This document shows, piece after piece, positions 52,969 to 60,884 of a DNA stretch of 64,000 nucleotides. The DNA is from Candidatus Bathyarchaeota archaeon. Its GTDB lineage: Archaea; Thermoproteota; Bathyarchaeia; Bathyarchaeales; Bathycorpusculaceae. Each line of letters opens with the position of its first letter. Within the stretch, counting starts at the first letter, position 1. The position numbers and the translations under genes are program-made. The notes beneath the pieces were generated by a model that saw nothing but the letters and a program-made list of their open reading frames with translations, was not told where the DNA came from and searched no databases. The stretch is taken from contig PLYI01000106.1 of NCBI GenBank assembly GCA_003151735.1, forward strand, positions 1 through 64,000, in the 5' to 3' direction.

Positions 52969-54678
52969 CTATATCCAAGTGTTTGTTGAAGCTGCATGCC
53001 CAGTGTTGGGTCCCATATCCCAAACGTCGGTTGCCCCCATAAACTGGTTGCTGTCGAAAGTGTTATTGTTAAACATGAATATTTCAGCAGCATGCATTTT
53101 GCTTGTTACAACATTGCGGGCTATAAGGTTATTTTCCGCGTTGGATAGTTGGAGTCCAGTTGAGAAATTGTAGATGGTGTTATCCGTTATCTGGTTACCG
53201 AATGATTGGAAGAGGGTTAGTCCATAATAGCTTCGTTCGGTGGCAAACTGGTTGTTTGCGATGGTGTTTTCGTTTGATTGCCGCGTTATGGTGATTCCGC
53301 TTCTACTAAATGTGTTTGATTGCACGAGGTTGCTGGAGGATTGGGTGAGATATATTCCATCTATAACTCCGTTGGTAACTTGAGTGTTATCCTCTATAGT
53401 GGTGTAGTTGGAGAAGTCAAGGTAAATGCTCTTTGGAATGCCATTATCAAAGGGATCTCCTAAGGAGTTGCCAGTTACAGTGCAGCTGCTTGTATTCTCC
53501 AGACTTATGAAATTCGTATCTGCTTGTTCAATGTAATTTTTGTTGACGTCAACGCTGTTGGATGATTCAATTTGGATGCCGTAGTTGCCGTTTGGTGTTA
53601 GGTTGTTGTTTGATACTGTGCAGTTGCTGCTGAATTGTAGCCAGATGGCTCCAGAGGTGGTGTTTGAAACGGTGTTGTTTGTAACTGTTGTGGCGATTGC
53701 GTTGGTTATGTGAATGCCGCCGTACGTGTTGGCTACTTCGAGGTTTTCTACCGTAACATTTTTGCTGTTAACAAGAACTAATGCCCCCAAATCAGGGTAA
53801 GTTGCTGAATCTATAACGAGGTTGCTTTGGCTGATTAAGTAATACACTTTCTTCCCATCAACCCTGTTGGATGAATCCACATTGTTCCTGTAGAAAGCGG
53901 GGTTTTCTCCTGTTACTCCAAAGTTAGCTGCGTTATTGAACATATCATTGTTTCTCAGTGTGTTACCCTCTGAGGATTCAAGCAATATTCCACTCCAGCC
54001 TCCAAAAGCGCTGTTATCAGCGACGACATTGTTTGAGGATGAATCAAGAAGTACTCCATAATTGTTGCCTGAAAAAGTGTTGTTTGTTATCTGATTGTCT
54101 GAGCCGCCATAAACCCAAACGCCCTTGCCGCAGTTCTCCACTGTATTGTTAAAGACCAAGCTGCCATGTACAGTTAACAGATGTATACCTGCTAGCTGCC
54201 CAAGCGAATTGGATGGCGGCGGCGCGTTTTCCACGTTTCGAATTGTGAAGCCATTGATTGTGACGTTGTCGCTGGTTACAAGGAAGGATGGTCCAATGTT
54301 GTTTCCATCCACGATAGTTTGTGTGTTTTGACCCTGCAAGGTTAAGGGCTTATCAACCGTTACGCTTTCGACGTATGTTCCCGGCTTGACAAAAATCACA
54401 TCCCCATTTTGCGCGTGTTCCACAGCTGAACTTATGTTTGGGTAATCATCAGGTACAACTATTGATGCCTTACTGTTTGGCATAGAGTTGTTTTGCACAG
54501 AATTGTTTGGCAGAGAATTGTCATTTTTTGATGAAATGTTGCTACTGGTGCCCGACAGGTTCGGGGTTGTTTTTTGAGTTGTTTTCTGAGTGTTTGTTAC
54601 TGCCCACACCGTTAGAACTGATAGAACGATAATGCAGCACAGTGTTAATGCGAGTATTCGTTTATACAAGGTGCTCAT
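52969..54678 (-). CDS. NosD-like secreted right-handed beta-helix protein
   Basis: 569 residues. Signal sequence YKRILALTLCCIIVLSVLTV, a Ser/Asn-rich linker (PNNSVQNNSMPNSKAS), then VPDDYPNISSAVEHAQNGDV, the usual start of periplasmic copper-binding (NosD/pectate-lyase-like) beta helices. Many parallel-helix turns follow with N-x-x-x-x-N-x-x-G pattern (NNTFSGNNYGVLLDSSSNNVV). No C-terminal membrane anchor is seen. It is probably a surface carbohydrate- or matrix-interacting protein. An operator-like palindrome lies 36 bases upstream. Confidence 0.8.
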   Translation of the reverse strand: MSTLYKRILALTLCCIIVLSVLTVWAVTNTQKTTQKTTPNLSGTSSNISSKNDNSLPNNSVQNNSMPNSKASIVVPDDYPNISSAVEHAQNGDVIFVKPGTYVESVTVDKPLTLQGQNTQTIVDGNNIGPSFLVTSDNVTINGFTIRNVENAPPPSNSLGQLAGIHLLTVHGSLVFNNTVENCGKGVWVYGGSDNQITNNTFSGNNYGVLLDSSSNNVVADNSAFGGWSGILLESSEGNTLRNNDMFNNAANFGVTGENPAFYRNNVDSSNRVDGKKVYYLISQSNLVIDSATYPDLGALVLVNSKNVTVENLEVANTYGGIHITNAIATTVTNNTVSNTTSGAIWLQFSSNCTVSNNNLTPNGNYGIQIESSNSVDVNKNYIEQADTNFISLENTSSCTVTGNSLGDPFDNGIPKSIYLDFSNYTTIEDNTQVTNGVIDGIYLTQSSSNLVQSNTFSRSGITITRQSNENTIANNQFATERSYYGLTLFQSFGNQITDNTIYNFSTGLQLSNAENNLIARNVVTSKMHAAEIFMFNNNTFDSNQFMGATDVWDMGPNTGHAASTNTWI

Positions 54679-54714
54679 CTTGAGTCCAGTCTTTACATCT
54701 AAAAAAGGTTTTTC

Positions 54715-54730
54715 GTCAAACTTTCTTGAC
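54715..54730. promoter_or_regulatory. Palindromic operator-like site GTCAA-N6-TTGAC
   Basis: GTCAAACTTTCTTGAC, 36 bases before the NosD-like ATG, the same 16 bases as at 51395. Confidence 0.55.
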
Positions 54731-54759
54731 TAAGAAAAAAACAGTATTGAGCAGTCCTA

Positions 54760-55149
54760 CTATTTGGGTCTGATGCGCCAAGTCAAGGCACTGTAAACAG
54801 AAATCAACAAAAGAACAACCGCAACCAATGCTTTAAGAACAGTAAATGCTTGAACGGTGGAAACAAGCAAAACTGCCGCTGGAAAAGGTCCTAGCAGGAG
54901 GTAGAAGAAGATGGCAACTGGTAATCCGTAGTTGTATTTGTAGTCTTTTAGGCTTCGTTTCCCAAAGTACAATGCGGCTATTCTGCCTAAGCCATAGGTG
55001 CATTTTTTGCAGTGGTAGCAGGGTCTGAGGCAGCCGAGGAATTTTAAGATGCCGTAGACGCCGATGAGCGCAACAAAAATGAATGTCACTCCAGCGACCA
55101 AGTTAAAGAGCCCCAAACCTATGATGTCCACTACAATCCAGAACGCCAC
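54760..55149 (-). CDS. Four-helix membrane protein with cysteine cluster
   Basis: 129 residues from GTG 55149. Helices IVVDIIGLGLFNLVAGVTF, FVALIGVYGILKFLG, VAIFFYLLLGPFPAAVLLV and VLKALVAVVLLLISVYSAL surround a loop with CLRPCYHCKKCTYG, four Cys that may bind a metal. The frame stays coding-like for 24 codons upstream (TEISETIEFPKTFAILG) to a stop, but has no ATG, GTG or TTG there; the true start could be a rare codon such as ATT at 55221, or GTG 55149. Family not recognised. Confidence 0.55.
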   Translation of the reverse strand: MAFWIVVDIIGLGLFNLVAGVTFIFVALIGVYGILKFLGCLRPCYHCKKCTYGLGRIAALYFGKRSLKDYKYNYGLPVAIFFYLLLGPFPAAVLLVSTVQAFTVLKALVAVVLLLISVYSALTWRIRPK

Positions 55150-55322
55150 GGCAAGGTTACCCAGGATCGCGAAGGTTTTTGGGAACTCTATGGTTTCGCT
55201 GATTTCCGTTTCCCTGTCAATTTATTGTCGGGCGAGGGATAAGAAGTTTCCAGTTTAATCGTTTTCACGGTGGCAAAGACAAAAGCTGCCAGAACACGGC
55301 AAGCTACCAAAATTTAACATGC

Positions 55323-55354
55323 TATTGGCAGCAGAAAACGTCAATGTGACCTAC
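55323..55354 (+). repeat. Dispersed 32-nt repeat with small hairpin, copy 2
   Basis: TATTGGC, four variable bases, GAAAACGTCAAT and ACCTAC, as at 8940-8971. It directly abuts the CTTAGGG/ACTATTTAAT repeat that flanks the integrase cassette. Confidence 0.45.
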
Positions 55355-55379
55355 CCTTAGGGAAAGCACTATTTAATAG
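55352..55379 (+). repeat. Direct repeat flanking integrase cassette, left copy
   Basis: TAC, CTTAGGG, five variable bases, then ACTATTTAAT and G. It matches 57333-57360 at 21 of 28 bases. The two bracket the integrase genes; they may be attachment-site halves or merely two similar promoters with TATTTAAT boxes. Confidence 0.35.
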
Positions 55380-55457
55380 GCAAAAACCAACAGGGGAAAT
55401 TTACTATTTAATCTCACTGTTTAGGGTGTCATTTTCTAAAAACTGGAGTGCTTAAAC

Positions 55458-55628
55458 ATGTTCACTAAACAGCATTTCCAAGCTTTAGCCAAATTGATAA
55501 AAGAATCTGACGCAAACAGCAAATACCAATTAGCGCAAGATATGGCTAAACTCTTTTCTGAGGATAACGAAAAGTTTAACGTGAAAAAGTTCTTTAGTGC
55601 TTGCGGTATAACTCAAGGGAGTGCTTAA
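55458..55628 (+). CDS. Small protein preceding integrase
   Basis: 56 residues from ATG: FTKQHFQALAKLIKESDANS, YQLAQDMAKLFSEDNEKFNV, KKFFSACGITQ. Short helical proteins of this form (M-F-T-K-x-H-F at the start, K-F-x-x-A-C-G at the end) are common in archaeal plasmids and viruses. It is two bases before the integrase N-terminal frame, so they are cotranscribed. Confidence 0.6.
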   Translation: MFTKQHFQALAKLIKESDANSKYQLAQDMAKLFSEDNEKFNVKKFFSACGITQGSA

Positions 55629-55630
55629 AG

Positions 55631-55942
55631 TTGGCTACTAACGCCTTCAAAAAAGATGAATACGTTATTCGTTGGCTAAATGGCTTAAGCGCTAAAACAA
55701 AAGTTACTTACCCTAACCAGTTTGGCGAATGGTTAACTTTCATAGGATTGACTCCCACGGAACAGATTCAAAAACGGATGCATGACTTAACAAGCACTGA
55801 CATTAAAACGCTTCAATTTTTTGAAGATAAATGGAGAGCATATAAAGAATACCTTGAAAGCACAGGCACAAACAGCGATTCTAAAGTTCACGATAAAATC
55901 AAGGTTGTGTCTTCATTCTTCACTAGAAACGGTTGCCTTTAA
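55631..55942 (+). pseudogene. Tyrosine recombinase, N-terminal core-binding part (frameshifted from the rest)
   Basis: 103 residues from TTG 55631 (GGGAG nine bases upstream). ATNAFKKDEYVIRWLNGLSA, TKVTYPNQFGEWLTFIG and KVVSSFFTRNG form the SAM-like core-binding domain of a phage-type integrase. It then goes out of frame: RNG should continue as LPLNLKKGDW, which is found in the next frame from 55933. One base appears to be missing near 55930. Confidence 0.65.
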
Positions 55943-56910
55943 ACCTCAAAAAAGGCGACTGGAAAAGCACTCAAAAGCAAGAAGTCATTGAAAAGAAGTT
56001 CAAGCTAGCCATTGACGACATAAAGAGAATGTACACACATGCTAACCTTAGAGAGAAGTGCTTACTGCTAATCTTAGCCCAATCGGGTTTTAGTGAAACC
56101 GATATTTCAGGGCTTAAGGTTGAACAGATTCAAGGCTTATACGACATGGCTGTTAACGAACACTATGTAATTGAAAAGCCCAGAGACAAAAGCAACCACG
56201 TCCAAGCAACATGTCTTTCTTATGAATTTCTGCATGACCTTAGAGACTTGCTTATGGAAAGAGGGAATCCAACAAACGGCTATATTTTCACGTCTCAAAC
56301 TAAGGAAAAAGGCATAGCAAACATTGACGTGCGAAGAATCAATGAATCGATGAAAGCCCTTTTTGCTAAGACTTTTGGCGAAGAGAAAGGTGCAGAGTTT
56401 GAAACAAGAAGTCTTAGAAGTTTCTACAATAGCGCACTTTTACGGGCTAAGATTCAGCCGCAAGAAGTCAAGGACCTTCTTATGGGTCACAGTCGGGGCG
56501 GAGCTAGGGACAATTACAATTATGACGATGAAACCATAAGGGAAGCTTACATTTCAGCTTTTGAATACCTCTCTATCAATGGCATACAATCAAGGGAAGA
56601 CTTAGCTAAAATCAAGGCTGACATGAACGCTATGATCGGAAAGCAACAGGTACAGATTGAACAGCAAAAAGACTCAATGGAAGAGTTAAATTCAAAAATT
56701 GGAAAGCAAGAAAAAGAAATGGCAGACCAACGACAAATTTTAGATTTAATTTATGGTTCCATCCAAGAGTTTAAAACAGAAAAAACAGAATCAGAGAAAC
56801 GGCAAGATGAAGCCATGAAGGAAATGCCTGATTCCCTTGAACGGCAAAAAACTAACGCTGAAAATTTGAAAAAGATAATTGAAGCCTACGAAAAACAAGC
56901 CAAAAACTAA
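55933..56910 (+). CDS. Tyrosine recombinase catalytic part with coiled-coil tail
   Basis: 325 residues in the frame that begins at TTG 55933. It opens with LPLNLKKGDWKSTQK, then the catalytic domain: AQSGFSETDISGLKVEQI, IEKPRDKSNH, ETRSLRSFYNSALLRA, LLMGHSRGGARDNYNYDDE with His and the likely Tyr nucleophile. The first catalytic Arg block (normally G-x-R-x-S-E) reads GFSETD, so that Arg seems to be absent or supplied elsewhere, as I recall for some archaeal integrases. The last 120 residues are a long coiled coil. It may be expressed alone from TTG or, with frameshifting, as one chain with the upstream part. Confidence 0.75.
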   Translation: MPLNLKKGDWKSTQKQEVIEKKFKLAIDDIKRMYTHANLREKCLLLILAQSGFSETDISGLKVEQIQGLYDMAVNEHYVIEKPRDKSNHVQATCLSYEFLHDLRDLLMERGNPTNGYIFTSQTKEKGIANIDVRRINESMKALFAKTFGEEKGAEFETRSLRSFYNSALLRAKIQPQEVKDLLMGHSRGGARDNYNYDDETIREAYISAFEYLSINGIQSREDLAKIKADMNAMIGKQQVQIEQQKDSMEELNSKIGKQEKEMADQRQILDLIYGSIQEFKTEKTESEKRQDEAMKEMPDSLERQKTNAENLKKIIEAYEKQAKN

Positions 56911-56923
56911 TTTTTTTCTTTTT

Positions 56924-57148
56924 TTATTTTATTATATCTGAACCATTAACAATAAAGTTTTCACCATGATGAATAAAAAACGTGTGGCTACCAACAGTAA
57001 TGTTCCCATCTGCGCCATTCCACTGATACACAGTGCCAACCTTCGTATACGTCGTTTCAGGTGGAGGAACATAAGCAAAACTAAGTAACGCCAAGCAGAC
57101 TGCGATTATTGATATACCCACCACAATAATCAGGTTTTCATGCTTCAC
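56924..57148 (-). CDS. Small membrane-anchored protein
   Basis: 74 residues: one helix (LIIVVGISIIAVCLALLSFAYV) then a short outer beta part (TTYTKVGTVYQWNGADGNIT, VGSHTFFIHHGENFIVNG). Convergent with the integrase gene. It may be cargo of the integrase cassette. No family recognised. Confidence 0.5.
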   Translation of the reverse strand: MKHENLIIVVGISIIAVCLALLSFAYVPPPETTYTKVGTVYQWNGADGNITVGSHTFFIHHGENFIVNGSDIIK

Positions 57149-57802
57149 CTACATTTTCCTCCCACACTTAGGACATAGAAACTTTACACCGCTATATGGC
57201 GGTTTCTGTTAGGTGGTCGTTTGGCTTCAAAGAATGGCTATTTAGAATCATTCTTTGTTTTGGAGCGTTTTTTAGCTACTTTTGGCATACTTTCAAGGTT
57301 AACCATGCCTTATCCATCAAGAAATAGTAGGTTACTCTTAGGGTCCATACTATTTAATCGCATTTCCCCCAGCCGCCAGCCGCATATAAGCCTGTTATAC
57401 TTTTTTTTGGTGCATGGATAAAACGCAAAGGTGTTTTTCGCATTGCTTCGACTCAAAGCCAACCAAAACAAGCCCAAAACAACCTTATTTAACCAAAATA
57501 ACCCCCCCACGGTTTTAATTTTTTGGCTAAAAAGTTCGGCGACCTAGGGTATATTACACGATGTTCAGAAAAAAATTTTATTTAGTGAAAACATATTGAA
57601 TGCAAGATGAATTGAATTTTATATATTAACATCCACACTTGAAGGCGCGCGCGCTCTTAGATGCTTAATCAAACTGTCCGCAATCTTTCATGTATGCCTT
57701 CAAAGAGATTTCTGGGTTTTGGGAAAGTTTAATATGGTTCAGAAGTAAGGTGTTATAATAGAAAGTTGAACTTGTAATTAGCAAAAACTTAGCAAGTTAG
57801 CT
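57149..57802. other. Long non-coding stretch after integrase cassette
   Basis: 654 bases with no convincing gene. It contains the right copy of the 28-nt repeat at 57333, a GC-alternating patch GGCGCGCGCGCTC at 57644, and a minus-strand CPKCGRKM-like scrap at about 57155-57180 without a start codon. Probably remains of the mobile cassette. Confidence 0.45.
57333..57360 (+). repeat. Direct repeat flanking integrase cassette, right copy
   Basis: TACTCTTAGGG, five variable bases, ACTATTTAAT and a final G; 21 of 28 bases as in 55352-55379. Confidence 0.35.
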
Positions 57803-58120
57803 ATGGGTGAGGGGAAATTGAACTTAAAAATATACGCGATCAAAAATGGAAGCCAACAATTCGACCGTATCCAACTAGTAGTAGTCGACCTAGACAAAAG
57901 CAAACGCTACCCACTAAACTTCGTCTGCGTCCTACCACGCTACTTCAGAATACTAGAAAAACGCTCCAGCAAATTCGCCAAGCTTTTTGGAGAAAAAAGC
58001 TTATGCATGGCAAAAAAATTGTTAGTTGACGCTTGGCACAGCGAAGATGACCCTGAAATCAAAACAGTCATAAACAAACGCATAAAAGACATCGATTCAA
58101 AACAGGAATGCCCAACATAA
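57803..58120 (+). CDS. Small hypothetical protein
   Basis: 105 residues with a beta-rich start (LKIYAIKNGSQQFDRIQLVVV, DLDKSKRYPLNFVCVLP) and helical end (KLFGEKSLCMAKKLLVDAW). GGTGAGGGG surrounds the ATG. It looks like a conserved archaeal protein of unknown role. Convergent with apgM, seven bases apart. Confidence 0.55.
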   Translation: MGEGKLNLKIYAIKNGSQQFDRIQLVVVDLDKSKRYPLNFVCVLPRYFRILEKRSSKFAKLFGEKSLCMAKKLLVDAWHSEDDPEIKTVINKRIKDIDSKQECPT

Positions 58121-58127
58121 AAAACCT

Positions 58128-59342
58128 TTATTTTTTGCCTGAATTGAGAAGAAGAGAAATAAGAAAATCATTCTCCACCAACCCGAACGCGCCCTTCTTT
58201 GTAGAGAACTCGTCAAACTTTTTGACGCCGTCAGGTTTTAGGTAAGGCGAAGCAATCGAGAAAGGCACAGGTTCTCTTGAATGGGTGCCCGTTTTTATGG
58301 GTGTTGGATGGTCTGGTAGAATTGCGATTGCGTACGGTTCACTTAATGCATTAAGAATTCTTCCCAGTAGCCGCTTATCTAAATCCTCAATTGTCTTTAC
58401 CTTTAACTTGTAATCTTTGCAGTGTCCAGCTTCATCGGGTGCTTCAACATGCACAAAGACCAAGTCGTTGTTCTTGAGTGCTTTTAGGGCAGCGTCGGCT
58501 TTTCCTTCGTAATTAGTGTTATCTAATCCCGTGGCGCCATTGACATTTATGATTTCCATACCAGCATAGGTTCCAATTCCCTTCACCAAATCAACCGCAG
58601 AAATAACCGCTGACTGCACACCGTACTTTTCTTTAAGCGTTGGCATGGAGGGTTTTTTGCCGCCACCCCAAGGCCAAATCAAATTTCCCGGGCGTTTGCC
58701 AGCTTTTTCCCGGGCAACGTTCACTGGATGAGAACGCAGAACATCCCTGGAGCTCTCAATTAAATCTCTGAGTAACTGTGCGTTTTTTTCTGCTTCGGGG
58801 GATTTAGCTTTTGGTAAAACCTCTGAAACCGCGACTCCCGCGGCGTCGTGAGGTGGAGTGCATTGTATGAGTTCTGGGTTGGGGAAGTTGCGAAGTATCA
58901 GAAAGTGCCTGTAATCCAGCCCTGCATAAAACTCTATTTTGTTGGGTTTCTCGAAGGCTTCCTTGATTGCTGCTATTAGCTTTGATGCTTCTTCGGTGGT
59001 TATGTGTCCAGCCGAATAATCTGCGATTTTGCCGTCTTTTTCAGTTATTAGGTTGCATCGGAAGGCTGCGTCGTTTTCTCCGAGTTTTATGCCTCTTGAC
59101 GGGGCTTCTAAAGGTCCTCTGCCAGTGCAGTAAATCCGTGGGTCATAGCCCAAAACTGAGCAGATAGCCGTTTCGGAGCCGGGGGCCATCTCATCTGGGA
59201 CATTTTTGATTAGGCCGCTTCTTCCTTTAGCAGCTATGGAATCCATGTTTGGTTTGTAGGCTGCTTGAAGCGGGGTTTTGTTTCCCAGTTCCGGCACGGG
59301 GTAATCAGCCATTCCGTCTCCGACAACGAGTATGTACTTCAT
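58128..59342 (-). CDS. apgM: 2,3-bisphosphoglycerate-independent phosphoglycerate mutase, archaeal type
   Basis: 404 residues, the ApgM length. VVGDGMADYPVPELGNKTPL at the start supplies the metal-binding Asp; MAPGSETAICSVLGYDP contains the Ser nucleophile block (PGS-D-V-A-N-x-S-L-L-G-Y-D-P in relatives), then YCTGRGPLEAPSRGI. The phosphatase-fold end has HVEAPDEAGHCKD and PDHPTPIKTGTHSREPVPF with metal-binding Asp and His. It interconverts 3- and 2-phosphoglycerate just above enolase and pyruvate kinase in glycolysis. Confidence 0.95.
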   Translation of the reverse strand: MKYILVVGDGMADYPVPELGNKTPLQAAYKPNMDSIAAKGRSGLIKNVPDEMAPGSETAICSVLGYDPRIYCTGRGPLEAPSRGIKLGENDAAFRCNLITEKDGKIADYSAGHITTEEASKLIAAIKEAFEKPNKIEFYAGLDYRHFLILRNFPNPELIQCTPPHDAAGVAVSEVLPKAKSPEAEKNAQLLRDLIESSRDVLRSHPVNVAREKAGKRPGNLIWPWGGGKKPSMPTLKEKYGVQSAVISAVDLVKGIGTYAGMEIINVNGATGLDNTNYEGKADAALKALKNNDLVFVHVEAPDEAGHCKDYKLKVKTIEDLDKRLLGRILNALSEPYAIAILPDHPTPIKTGTHSREPVPFSIASPYLKPDGVKKFDEFSTKKGAFGLVENDFLISLLLNSGKK

Positions 59343-59577
59343 TTGATTCCTCAGCGGATTTTAAGTAAACTCAACATTATCTTTTCTCAAGGATAACGCA
59401 ACCTTATATTTATCTGCTTACTGCTAATCCCCAAGTACTTAAAATGGCAAGTTTGTAAGCGGCTGTGGTTGTTGTTGTACACCACAAACTTATTTAAGAA
59501 TTCAACCGACTAAAAGATACCGTTCGAGAAAGTAAAGCAATTTCAAACGACCACTTCTCCTAAAACAAAGGAAACCT

Positions 59578-59966
59578 TTAGATTAAAAATATTTCATCAA
59601 AAATTAACGCTAACATCAGGCACGCCAAGTAGGGTATTGAAGCAGCAAACACTTTGAACCCATCCACTTCAGAGGTGGAAATTAGCAAGCCCGATTTTGA
59701 AGAAGAAACATCGCTCCTGCAGCTAAAGCAATCACCGAATAAACGAAGCCCGTTAACCGAAGTAGCGGAAACAGAAATGAAAAAGCAATCGTCAAAATAT
59801 TTAGTGAAAGAACAATTGTTGAAGGCCTTCTTAACCCGACTTTAACAGGCAACATGGGAACTCCAGCGCTTCGGTACTCCCTTATTTTTTTTATAGCTAA
59901 GCCCCAAAGATGCCCCGGAGTCCACAGAAAATCCAGCACAGCAACAAGCGCAGACTTGTTTGCCAC
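59578..59966 (-). pseudogene. Truncated protoheme IX farnesyltransferase (CtaB/UbiA) fragment
   Basis: Only the C-terminal half remains. LDFLWTPGHLWGLAIKKIRE, YRSAGVPMLPVKVGLRR and membrane helices match heme O synthase (FLWTPPHFWALA, DYxxAGIPMLPV). The frame stops at 59682, but after a shift near 59690 it continues as STSEVDGFKVFAASIPYLAC to a TAA at 59578. The N-terminal 140 or so residues, with the first Asp-rich prenyl-diphosphate site, are missing. A dead gene. Confidence 0.75.
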
Positions 59967-60065
59967 TCAGCATACACATAATGTTTATTTGCCCTCAAAT
60001 ACGAATATATTGACCAATAACAAACGAGTATAGTTGGTTTAAAGTCTGTTTTTACTTAAAAGAGC

Positions 60066-60668
60066 ATGATTGCTGTGGAAAGCGAGTATATTCTTCACAT
60101 AAACTATGACGAAATTAAAGTTGAATTAGACAAACTTAACCATGTCGACAGCAAGAAATTGGATTCCATAAAATCATTTGTAACAACTCTTCAAGAAACG
60201 GCATTTAGAGTTGAACCTACCCTTCGTAGAGAAACTTATGATGAAAAAGAACTTTGGGAACTCTACAAGACGCTTACCAGAGAAAAACTGGCTGTTCTTG
60301 ATTTATCGCATGAATGGGACTACCTTGAACAAACTGTTAAGGAAATCAACCCGACGCTGGATTTACTTGTCACAGATGCTATTGAAGAGTTAAAGGATCA
60401 CATTTACATTTTAGCAGAATCTCATCGAGCTCACATTGACATTTTAGAAATTTATAATACACGTAAAATTGAGTTTTTAGCCTTAGTTATAACAGCTGTC
60501 GTTTCTTATGTTGCAGTCTGGGAATTTTTTGTACGCGACCTCATAGTGGGAATAGCTTTTCCTTCCTCTCTGAGTCCAGCCTTAAACTATGTACTCGTCC
60601 TGCTTACGTTAATTCCTGTTTTTGCTATTGTCGGATGGGCTTGGGCTAGACGAAAAAGTTACTTTTAA
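60066..60668 (+). CDS. Coiled-coil protein with two C-terminal membrane helices
   Basis: 200 residues. The first 135 are helical (VELDKLNHVDSKKLDSIKSF, ELYKTLTREKLAVLDLSHEW), leading into HIDILEIYNTRKIEFLALVI and two membrane helices (LVITAVVSYVAVWEF, LVLLTLIPVFAIVGWAWA) with a basic end. The shape resembles CorA-like or RMD1-like proteins, where a helical bundle precedes two membrane segments, but no G-x-N signature is seen. Function unknown. Confidence 0.55.
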   Translation: MIAVESEYILHINYDEIKVELDKLNHVDSKKLDSIKSFVTTLQETAFRVEPTLRRETYDEKELWELYKTLTREKLAVLDLSHEWDYLEQTVKEINPTLDLLVTDAIEELKDHIYILAESHRAHIDILEIYNTRKIEFLALVITAVVSYVAVWEFFVRDLIVGIAFPSSLSPALNYVLVLLTLIPVFAIVGWAWARRKSYF

Positions 60669-60884
60669 AGGATGACCCTAATGATAATTTTTGAGGTTTA
60701 GTGATTATTCTCGCTCCTCCCGAGGCTAAAATCATAGATCGGAATGTCGGAAACTGTTAGACTTGGCTTTGGTGCAGAATTTTTGAATTTTGTTTTGATG
60801 TGGATTGTTGCTAAACAATTCTAATATAGTGTATATTCACTAATAAGATTTAAGAATATAGTGTGGGGAAAATAGGCAAAAACA

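Noticed and set aside
57155-57200. Minus-strand CPKCGRKM zinc-ribbon-like end
   Set aside because: Only about 17 codons after a stop and no start codon; probably a remnant.
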